DNA of 41,547 nt from Bacteroidota bacterium. Its GTDB lineage: Bacteria; Bacteroidota; Bacteroidia; Chitinophagales; Saprospiraceae. Positions 1 to 10,800 of this stretch are shown one piece after another. Under the pieces are notes generated by a model. It saw nothing but the letters and a program-made list of their open reading frames with translations. It made no database searches and had not been told where the DNA came from. A program made the position numbers and the translations under genes. The stretch lies in contig JAFMDF010000048.1 in NCBI GenBank assembly GCA_017857395.1, positions 1 through 41,547 on the forward strand, read 5' to 3'. The first letter of the stretch is position 1, and each line of letters starts with the position of its first letter.

Positions 1-185
1 ATGGAATTCTTTGGACTTCATATTACGATTATAAATTTTTGTCGGGTCGAGTGTAAAAAAGTATAATTTATAGGGTAAAAATTTCATTTATTAACAAAAA
101 TCACTACATTGCAGCCTTCCCTCCAACATCATTGACCAACCTACCATTTCCCATCTTTTTTGATACTTTTTGGAAATTAAAAAAT

Positions 186-1811
186 ATGCATTTTAAGACG
201 GTTATTCTATTTTTATTTTTATTAAATACGGCTATAATAAAGGGGCAGCATACCTTGACTTTAGAACCCTTATCAAGCGAAGTTAACTCTACTTTATATG
301 ATGAAATAGCGCCTATAGTTAGCCATGATGGACAAACGATTTATTTCACAAGAGTTGGACATCCAGATTTTGATAAAACTTTGGAAGTCAATGGAAAAGA
401 TATATCCTTAACCTTGTCTCCTAGTCAATATGACGTTTATTTAGCGGATATTTATTCTAGGATTTCAGGTACTCGAATTAGAAATGCAGGTAAATCTGCT
501 TATAATCAAGATGTTTGGATTGCGCAATTTAAAGATAATGAATTTCAGACCTTAAATCATCCAGGTCCTCCTTTAAATAATGCCTTACCCAACAGTATTT
601 GTGCGTTGACACCTGATGATGATGCTTTTTTAGTTTTGAATCAATTTTTGCCAGGTGGTGGAATGAAGGAAGGTTTTTCCATTATTCAAAAAAAAGGAAA
701 AGATTGGTCTTTTCCTGAACCTGTGCAAATTGAAAATTATTATACAACGGGCAAAGATGTCAATGTAACAATGAGTCCCGATGGAGAAGTCTTAATTATG
801 TCTTTAAAGCGAGCGGATGGCTATGGGCAAAATGATTTATATGTCTCTTTTAAAAATACAGTGGGCGGCTGGACAGAACCGATGAATTTGGGCAAAAATA
901 TTAATTCTAAATTATCCGAAGATACCCCGACTATTTCAGAAGATAAAAAGACGATTTATTTCTCTTCTAATCGAACCAATACAATGGGCGGCAGAGATAT
1001 TTTTCGTAGTAGAAGAAATAGTGGTAGTTGGACAGATTGGACGATTCCTCGTCGATTTATAGCACCTATTAATTCCAACCAAGATGATTCCCAACCTTGT
1101 TTTAATGATAGAACTGGTTACTTATATTTCACGTCCAATCGGGCAGGTTCAGCGGATATTTACCGAGTCAGGGTAGCAAATCCTAAACGAGATGAAGTAT
1201 TGGTCAAAGGCAAAATTATCAATGCTTTGACGAATGAACCGATGGCAGCGAAAGTACTCTATGGACCAAATGATTTAGGGTATTTCTTACGCTATTTTAA
1301 GTCAAAAAATGGGCAGTTTGAATTTCGTATCCCGAAAGGAAAGACTTTTAAAGTAAGTGCAGAACTAACCGATTTTTTGAGTCCTCACCAAACCATTATT
1401 ACCAAAAAAGGAAAGTATTATCCGCCTCAAGAAATTATCTTATGGATGACTCCGATTCAAGCGGATATGGAGATTCAAATAGCTCCGATTTATTTTAAAC
1501 AATCTGAATCGACTATTCTAACGAATTCTTATGCGGCTTTAGATAATTTATTGAAAATTTTACAAGACAATCAAAGCATCCATATTCAAATTGATGGGCA
1601 TACGGAGAAGAAGGGAGAGGCTGATTTTTTACTAGATTTATCGGAAGCTAGGGCTTTTGCCATTAAACGCTACTTGATGGATAAAGGAATTGATAGTGAA
1701 CGCTTGGCAACGAAAGGTTATGGTGGTACTCGTCCTGTGAAAATTAGTAAACGAGAGGCTTTGCGGCAACAGAATCGGCGGGTGGAGATTCGGATTACGA
1801 AGGTGGAGTGA
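186..1811 (+). CDS. PD40 beta-propeller / OmpA-family envelope protein (PorE-like without TPR)
   Basis: Predicted periplasmic, peptidoglycan-binding envelope protein of about 541 aa. I start it at ATG 186 because this begins a clean signal peptide (MHFKTVILFLFLLN, ending near IIKGQ); the frame is open back to a TTG at 132, but that adds a poor leader. Four or more PD40-like blades are visible (DGQTIYFTR, DKKTIYFSSNRTNTMGGRDIF, TGYLYFTSNRAGSADIYRV), then a carboxypeptidase-regulatory-like domain (from about VLVKGKIINALTNEPM) and a C-terminal OmpA domain (IQIDGHTEKKGEADFLLDLS, then RAFAIKRYL). The blade + regulatory + OmpA order is that of the T9SS protein PorE, minus the TPR part; no lipobox Cys is obvious. 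The usual Asp of the OmpA GHTD motif is Glu here, while the Arg of LSEARA is kept. It converges with the giant gene downstream. The family is firm; a T9SS role is inference. Confidence 0.88.
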   Translation: MHFKTVILFLFLLNTAIIKGQHTLTLEPLSSEVNSTLYDEIAPIVSHDGQTIYFTRVGHPDFDKTLEVNGKDISLTLSPSQYDVYLADIYSRISGTRIRNAGKSAYNQDVWIAQFKDNEFQTLNHPGPPLNNALPNSICALTPDDDAFLVLNQFLPGGGMKEGFSIIQKKGKDWSFPEPVQIENYYTTGKDVNVTMSPDGEVLIMSLKRADGYGQNDLYVSFKNTVGGWTEPMNLGKNINSKLSEDTPTISEDKKTIYFSSNRTNTMGGRDIFRSRRNSGSWTDWTIPRRFIAPINSNQDDSQPCFNDRTGYLYFTSNRAGSADIYRVRVANPKRDEVLVKGKIINALTNEPMAAKVLYGPNDLGYFLRYFKSKNGQFEFRIPKGKTFKVSAELTDFLSPHQTIITKKGKYYPPQEIILWMTPIQADMEIQIAPIYFKQSESTILTNSYAALDNLLKILQDNQSIHIQIDGHTEKKGEADFLLDLSEARAFAIKRYLMDKGIDSERLATKGYGGTRPVKISKREALRQQNRRVEIRITKVE

Positions 1812-1824
1812 GACCTAAAACAAA

Positions 1825-1857
1825 TACAGGGCAGTTGTAAACAACAACTGCCCTGTA
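1825..1857. terminator. Bidirectional hairpin between convergent genes
   Basis: A perfect 14-bp inverted repeat (arms 1825-1838 and 1844-1857, core ACAGGGCAGTTGT, 5-nt loop) lies between the stops of the OmpA-family gene (+) and the giant repeat gene (-). Read on the minus strand it is followed by a T-rich stretch (TTTGTTTTAGG); on the plus strand by an A-rich run. It probably ends the giant-gene transcript and may work in both directions. Confidence 0.75.
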
Positions 1858-1899
1858 AGCAAAAAATAAAAATTAGGAATGGAGAAAGTTGATTCTATG

Positions 1900-4800
1900 T
1901 TACTCCTCCACCTTATAAATCTTCTGCCCCAATCGCTTCAATTCTCGATTTTCAAATTTCAAGTAATAAATACCACTTGGCAATTCGCTAATATCTACTT
2001 GATGTCTAGGATTTTGCGTATCTAATTCTAAGGATTGCATAACCTGACCGAAACCATTGACAATATGGACTTTAGCGGATTCATCTAGTTGTTCTAAGAA
2101 ATGAATGGTGACTTCATGTTGAACAGGGTTTGGATAAACCATTACCTTTTGTTCGCTATTCGGTTTAACCATCGCCATCGCTATATTGGAATAGTTGCTT
2201 TCCATATCTGGAACAGCCGTCTTAATGCGGTAATAGTTTTCTCCGAAATTAGGCACTTCATCCATGAAGTGGAAAACTTCCATGGTTTCACTGATTGGGC
2301 TTGCCATGGTGCTAACTACTTTAAAATCAATACCATTGGTACTTCTTTCAATAATGAAATTACCATTAGTATAAGGAATCTTACCATCCCAAGCTAATTC
2401 CACTTGTCCTGCTGTTATATTCGTTCTAAGGTTTTCGGCAGATGGACTAGCGGCACAATCAATAATTGTTTTCGTAATAATATTACTTTCTCCAGGATAA
2501 CTATTACAGCCTCTTCGACGAGAACATCTGATATAATAAGTGGTTTTGGTAATCACGCCCGGGTCATAATCTGGCGTATTAGAATCTGGAATTTGCGTCC
2601 AGTCTGGATGTCCAGGATAATAATCCATGGTGATGTCACTCTTTAACCATAAATATTCTAACTGCCCTACCCCACCAGAAGGAAATCTTAAATTCGTGAT
2701 AATCATTGGGTCACCACTAGGCCCGCAAAGTGTTTCATTTCTTCGAACAGCTCCTCCTAATAAAATATTTCTACAAACATTGGATGGATAGAGTCCTAGG
2801 TCTATTGTCAAATTAACATCATTCGGTGCAAGGGTAACAACTTGACTCATATTATTAATAGGGTCGAAATCACTATCTGTTGCATCATCTCCACCTATAT
2901 TCTGACTAGTAAAAATAAATCCAAGGGCATCTACTACTGTTACCTTATATCCTCCTGGAGGCAAATTAAATTGATACCCTCCATTAATATCCGTTTGTAT
3001 CGTTCTAACAATCATTTCATCATAATAAGTCGTACCTGATACTTGTAAGGTCACCCCTTCTACACCAGGTTCTCCAATATCTTGTGTTCCACTAGAATCT
3101 GTATCTTCCCAAACAAAATCCCCTAAAATAGCTGGATTTAATAATTGAAAAGTATCTATACAAGTACAACCCAATTCATCGGTAATAGTGACGATATAAG
3201 TATTAGTACTCAGGTTATTAATAACGGAATCCATTCCTCCATTATTCCAGTTATAAGTATAATTGCCACTTCCCCCTGTTACTTCTACGCCTAATTGTCC
3301 TTCAGAACCATTGAATGTTTCAATATCATTTAGGACTTGAATTTCACAAATAATACCTGAAGTTTCAATAATAGCGACAGATGCTACCGTAGTACAACCA
3401 TTAGCATCTGTAACGGTTACATTATATATTCCTGCTACCAAATTGAAAGCCGTATCAGTCGTTTGGTTTAACCCATCATCCCATAGATAAGTATAAGGTA
3501 TAGTGCCTCCTGCCGCTGTTACATGTGCATGACCTGAACCGTTACAACCTACATCGGCACCTTCTGTGGTTGCTGTTAAAGGCGTTGGTTCTGTGATAGT
3601 TACTGAATCAATAGCGGTACAACCATTGGCGTCCATTACCGTCAAAGTATACGTACCTGTACTAAGATTGCTAATAGTAGCTACATCGTTTGCTCCATTG
3701 CTCCAAGCTAAAGTGAGTGGACTAGCGCCACCAATAACTAAAGCATCAATTGCGCCTGTAGTATCACCCCCACAAAGAATATTTGTTTCAACTAAACCAA
3801 TGACGATTGCAGTCGCATCATTGATAACAACACTTGCTGTTGTTTCACAATTATGGCCATCTGTTACGGTTAAATTATAAGTACCTGCTGCTAGACCTGT
3901 TGGATTTGGGATATTGCCAATACCATTATCCCAAGTATAAGTAATTGGTTCAACGCCATTATTGACCGCCACCGTAATACTTCCATCCGTTTCGCCTACA
4001 CAACTAATATCAGTTGGATTAATACTAAAATCTATAGCTTCTCCGATAGTGACATAAGTTGTATCTGATGCGTTACAAATACCATTAGAAATCGCCACAA
4101 TAATTTCATGCGTTCCAGGCATCATCATGGTGTAAACTGGTGTCGCAATAGTTGCATTATCAAAAGAACCACCGCTTGCTGTCCAGCTATAAGTTAAAGT
4201 AGTATCCGTTGGTATTGCTGTTAGATTAACCGCAGTACCTCCGCAGATAGTATCCCCTTCTGCTGAATTATTAATGGTTACAAAAAGCGGTGTAGGTTCC
4301 GTAATAGTCGTTGTAGCGACTCTACTACAACCCATTACATCCGTAGCAGTAACGCTATAAGTGCCTGCTGCCAAATTATTAATAATCGCAACATTTCCTG
4401 CACCATTGCTCCATGCATAAGTAATTGGGGCAATACCTCCGTTGGTCGCAGCCGTTATACTGCCATTACTTGCACCACTGCAAACTAGATTGCTAGGGGT
4501 TAGACTTACATTTAAATTAGAGATTGTTCCAATTGTAGCCGAAGCCGTAACAGTACAACCAGCCGCATCTGTAATGGTTAAATTATAATCTCCAGCAGCT
4601 AATCCAGTTGGATTTGGAATATTCCCAATACCATTATCCCAAGTATAAGTAATCGGTTCATTATCAGAACTAGCGGTTACGCTAATTGACCCTGTACTGT
4701 CTCCTGCACAAATCACATCACTTAAAGTCATGGCTACTGTAGGCCCTTGACTAACCGTTACCGTTGTTGTATCGCTAGCTGTACAGATGCCATTAGATAC

Positions 4801-7800
4801 AGTTAGAATGATTTCATAAACACCTGGCATCATCATCGTATAAATAGGAGAAGCACCAGTTGCGTCGTCAAAAGAACCACCCGTTGAGGTCCATTGATAT
4901 GTCAATGTAGTATCTGCAGGGGCTGCACCAAAATTAACGGATCCACCAGGACAAATGTCTCTTGGGGTGCTAATAATAGTAACATCAAAAGGATTTGGTT
5001 CTGCAATAGTTGCAGTAGCAGTTGTAGAACAACCATTATCATCTGTTACGGTTAGGTCATAACTACCCGCTGGTAAATTATTGATTGTCGCAGTAGTTGC
5101 GCCATTACTCCAATTATAAGCGTAAGGGGCAACACCATCACTAGGATTCGCTGTAAGGCTTCCTTCAGCAGTACTTGCACAAACGGGATTTGTAACAGAT
5201 ACGTCTACTGTAATAATTACTCCTTCATTAATAGTGGTAGTGGCAATCGTCATACAACCATTAGCATCCGTTACAGTTAAGTTATAATCTCCTGCTAATA
5301 AATTATTTAAAGTGGGTACACCTGTTGTTCCATTACTCCAACTGTAAGTATAAGGAGCTGTTCCTCCGCTAACAGAAGAAGAGATACTTCCATCATTTAC
5401 ACCAGCACAGAATGGGGCAGATGGCGTTAGTATAATGGTTATTATAGCTCCATCATCGACGGTAGCTGTGACAATAACCGTACAGCCATTAGCATCTGTA
5501 ACTGTTAAACTATAATCGCCTGCTGTAAGATTGGTTAAAATAGAATCATTATTGATACCATTGCTCCAGCTATAAGTATAAGGTGCAGCACCGCCACTAA
5601 TATTTGAAGTAATACTTCCATCATTTCCTCCTGCACAAAGTGGACTAATAGGGGTTAAAGTAATACTGATATTTGCACCATCGTTTACTGTTGCTATAGC
5701 TGTTTCTTGGCAACCATTTGCATCTGTTACGGTAACCTCATACATGCCAGCGGCAAGATTTCCAAGAGTATCCGTCGTAGCGCCATTGCTCCAACTATAA
5801 GTGTATGGTTCAACACCACCACTAACCGTTGAAAGAATACTGCCCGCATCCATTCCACCACAAACAGAATTTGTTGGTGTTAAGTTAATCGTTATAGTAA
5901 TCCCATCATTAATAGTAATTGAATCTGTAGCCGAACAACCGTTGGCATCTACGACCATTAAGCCATAAGTACCTGCTGCAAGGTTAGCTGGATTAGCAAT
6001 ATTACCAATATTATTATCACTCCAAATATAAGTATAAGGGGCGATTCCACCAGTAACTACAGTGTTAATACTTCCTTGATTAATTCCACTACAAACAATA
6101 TCTGTTGCGGTTAGGTTAAGGGTAATTAAAGCGCCTTCATTTATTGTGGCAGAACCTGTTGTTGCACAACCATTAGCATCCGTAACGGTCAAATCATAAG
6201 TACCTACAGCTAAATTGGTTGGGTTAGCTACATTTGCAATTGTAGTATCACTCCAAGTATAAGTAAACGGTGCAGTGCCTCCAGTAACAGTAGTTGAAAT
6301 CGAACCATCATTGACTCCTTGGCAAGTTGCATCCGTAGCTGTCAAAGTTACTTCTGGACCAGAAAGAATAGTAACCATCGTACTATCCTTTGTCACACAT
6401 TCACCTTGAGTTACAGTTACTAAAATTTGATACGTACCAGGCATCATCATGGAATAAGTCGGTGTGGCACTTGTATCGTTATCAAAAGTTCCACCTGTTG
6501 CCGTCCAATTATAAGTATAATCCGTTTCCGCAGGTGTCGTAGATAAACTTACTTCAGCTTTAGCGCAAATATTTGTACCTGCAGGATTATTAATAGAAAC
6601 ACTACCCTCAAAATCTGTGCAATCAGGTCTACAATCTTGTTTAACAATAGTAATTACATTCGATAATTTAAAACACCCTGCTAAACTATCAATCGTGCTG
6701 CCTATAGTTAAGCCTGTCAATCCTGCTTCATAAGTAATATTCCAGATAAGAGAAATCCCTGCTGGCATATTTTCAAAATCGTAAATCGTTTCGGTAGAAA
6801 TATCTAAAATAGTTGATGCTGTATTGGTAATAATAAACCTAGAAAAAGCACCTGTCCCATTCGTTAAATTAACTTTCACGCTATCTGCATTTCCATCTCC
6901 TACACAAAAGACGACGGCGTCATCTGTAGAAATTGTACTAGCTGTAACTGTACAAGAATCAACAGGCGAACAATCTTCTCGAACGACTACTAAGTTATTA
7001 GATAATTCATGGCAACCCGTTATATTCGCTGCATTTTGTCCAATGACTAAACCGCTAATAGGATTTTCATAAGAAACACTCCAGATATAACAAGTACCAA
7101 ATCCTGCACCTTCAAAATTGAAAACATTAGTATCTGGTAATTCTAAAATATTTAAAGCTTCGTCAGTTACAACCCAACTTGTATTTGTTCCCATATTACC
7201 TGTTAAAGCAACAGTGATATTATCAGGAATACCATCTCCTGCACAGATAGTTAAAGAATCCGCAGTGTTGATAACACCACCAATTACGGTACAAGAATCA
7301 ACAGGCGAACAATCTTCTCGAACGACTACTAAGTTATTAGATAATTCATGACAACCTGTTATATTCGCTGCATTCTGACCAATTACTAATCCCCCAATAG
7401 GACTTTCATAAGAAACACTCCAGATATAACAAGTACCAAAACCTGCACCTTCAAAATTAAAAACATTAGTATCTGGTAATTCTAAAATATTTAAAGCTTC
7501 ATCGGTAATAATCCAATTAGTATTTGTTCCAATATTACCTGTTAAAGCAACAGTAATATTATCAGGAATGCTATCTCCTGCACAGATAGTTAAAGAATCA
7601 GAGGTGCTAATGATGCCACCGTCTACTTTACAAGTATCACAATTTGTTTTTCGGAGAACAGCAATAGCATCTGAGTTAGTACAACCATTTGCATCGGTAA
7701 CGGTAAAACTATAACCACCTGGTGCTAAATTAGTAACGATTGCAGTTGTATCTGTTAAAGGCGCATCCCAAGCATAAGTATAGGGAGCTGTTCCTCCAGT

Positions 7801-10800
7801 AACATCCAATCTAGCTCTTCCATCATCTGCATTACAATCTGCATCCTCTACAACTGGAGTAACAATCAAAGAATCAGCACCATGAACTTTTGCAGTAGCA
7901 GTACCAAAACAACCATTTGCATCGGTAACGGTCACATCATAAGTGCCTTGCGATAATCCTGTAAATCCAGGGAAATCTGGTAAAAAATTATTCCACGTAT
8001 AACTATAAGGTGCGGTACCATTAGCTACATTTGCCATGATAGTACCACTATTTTCTCCATTACATAAAGTATTTGTCGTTGCTAAAGTAACCATTAGCCC
8101 CATGCTTGGGTCAATAGTTGTGGTAGCCGAAGCAGTACAACCATTCATATCCGTAACGGTAACCGTATAATCTCCTGGAGGTAAATTAACTACAGATTGA
8201 GTTGTTTGATTATTCGCATCACTCCATAGAAAAGTATATCCCGGTGTTCCGCCAGAAACCATTGCAATAGCAGAACCATTTGGGTTAACACAATCTGTAC
8301 CATTAGGAGAAGCGAAGACGATTAAAAGGTCTGGATTTAATAAAATAGAAGAGGCAATATTTTGACAGCCATTTGCATCCGTTACTGTAACGGTGTAAGT
8401 GGCTGCACTTAAATTAGTTAAGGTTGCCGTTCCATTAATTCCATTAGACCAATTATAAGTATAAGGCGCCATTCCTCCACTAGGCGTTGCTGTTGCCGTT
8501 CCATCACTTCCACCATTACAAGAGATATTGGTCATTGCCAAAGAAACACTAATAGCTCCCTCTTCTCCAATAACTACAGCCGTTGAATTACTACAACCAG
8601 TAGCATCTGTAACAACCACACTATACACGCCAGATGACAAATTATTCGGGTCTTCCACATTTCCAATACCATTATCCCAGACAATAATATAAGGGGCTAT
8701 TCCTCCACTAATATTTAAATCAATAGCGCCATTCATATTACTACAAGTAGCATTAGTCATGGTAGCCGTTAATACGATAGTACTGGTAACAGGATTTGTA
8801 AGAAGTGTAATAGTTGCATCACTTTGGCAACCATTAGCATCTGTGACGATTACTTGGTAGGTACCTGCTGCTAAATTAGTCGCCGTTGCCGTTTGTTGAT
8901 TCCCCCCATCATTCCATACATAAGTATAAGGGGCGGTGCCGCCACTTGCTATAACGGTAGCTGTACCATCAGTTAATCCACAACTCGCCTCTGTTGTACT
9001 CGTCGTTAAAGTTATATCATTAACGGGTGCACTAATCGTTACGGTAGCGCTATTTTGACAACCATTGGCATCTGTAACCACCACTTGATAAGTTCCACCT
9101 GCTAGATTGGTAGCTATTGGAGTTTGCTGACTAGCAGCATCATTCCACGCATAAGTATAAGGTGGTGTTCCTCCGTTGACCGTAGCAACAGTAGCTGTTC
9201 CATTTGCCATACCACATCCTGTATCCGATGAAATAGTAGTTACTACGATATTATTAGCCATTGCATTAATTGTAACCGTAGCAGTATTTTGGCAACCGTT
9301 CGCATCTGTCACTATCACTTGGTAAGTACCTCCAGCTAAATTAGTCGCTGTTGCGGTTGTTTGATTTGCGGCATCATTCCACACATAAGTATAAGGCGCT
9401 GTGCCACCACTTGCTACAACCGTAGCCATACCATCTGTACTGCCACAAGTCGTTGGGTCGGTTGAACTGGTGGTTAATACAATATTAATAGCCATTGTAT
9501 CAATCGTAGCCGTCGCAGTATTTTGGCAACCGTTCGCATCTGTCACGACCACTTGGTAAGTACCTCCAGCTAGATTAGTCGCGGTTGCGGTTGTTTGATT
9601 TGCTCCATCATTCCAAGCATAAGTATAAGGGACAGTGCCACCACTTGCTACAACCGTAGCCGTACCATCTGTACTGCCACAAGTCGTTGGGTCGGTTGAA
9701 CTGGTGGTTAATACAATATTAATAGCCATTGTATCAATCGTAGCCGTCGCAGTATTTTGGCAACCGTTCGCATCTGTCACGACCACTTGGTAAGTACCTC
9801 CAGCTAGATTAGTCGCGGTTGCGGTTGTTTGATTTGCTCCATCATTCCATACATAAGTATAAGGGACAGTGCCACCACTTGCTACAACTGTAGCTGTGCC
9901 ATCTGTACTACCACAAGTCGTTGGGTCGGTTGAACTGGTCGTTAATACTATAGGCGTTGGATTATCAACTTGATAGCTACCCGTAGCTTGGCAGCCATTG
10001 GCATCTGTTACTGTTAAGTTATAAGTTCCCGTAGAAAGATTGTTGACAAAAGCAGTATCTGGTAAACCATTGCTCCAATTAAAGGTATAATTAGGACTTC
10101 CTCCTGTAGCAATTATCAAAATTTGACCATTACTATCTCCTGAACAAGTTGGTAATTTTATATTAGGCGCTAAGGTAATAGTTGTTTCTGCACCTACTTC
10201 AACACTAATATTATCAGTACAACCTCTACTATCCGTAGCAGTTACCGTATAAGTAGCAGCTGCTAAGTTAAGTGGATTATTGGTATCCCCAATTCCGATT
10301 TGCCCCCAAGTATAATTTACCTCCCCTGTTGCGCCAGTAGTCGTAAGGGTGATTGCTCCATCATTAATGCCAGTACAACTCGCATCTTCTGCGATACCAA
10401 GTAAAGCTAATTCGCAATTGCCAACCCTAATATCAAAAGTGTCCATTCCAGAACAACCATTTTCATCTGTTGCAGTTAGGTAAATCTCAAAATCACCTTC
10501 TACAGCGGCACTAAAAGTCGGGTCACTAGAAGTTGTATTGCTTAATGTTCCTCCAGAAGTTGACCAAGCATAAGTTGGATTTAATCCAGCAACCGTACTA
10601 TTTAAAGGTAAATCTTGATTAATAGCTATATACGTATGGTCAGCAGTAATAGAAACAGGTAATTGATTTTCTACGGTAACTGTTGTTTCTGTCATTTCCA
10701 TACAGCTTCCCATAGTAATGGTTACCTTTATCGTATAAATACCAGGGATCATCATCGTATAAGTAGGCGTCGCAGCTTGTGGATTATCAAAATCACCACC

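Noticed and set aside
3566-3880. 104-codon plus-strand frame and similar plus-strand frames within both giant genes
   Set aside because: They recur wherever the antisense of SprB repeats stays open; the minus-strand reading has signal peptide, repeats and sorting domain.
6952-9960. Tandem repeats considered as a CRISPR array
   Set aside because: The units are 234-339 bp, in frame and coding, with no short repeat/unique spacer pattern.
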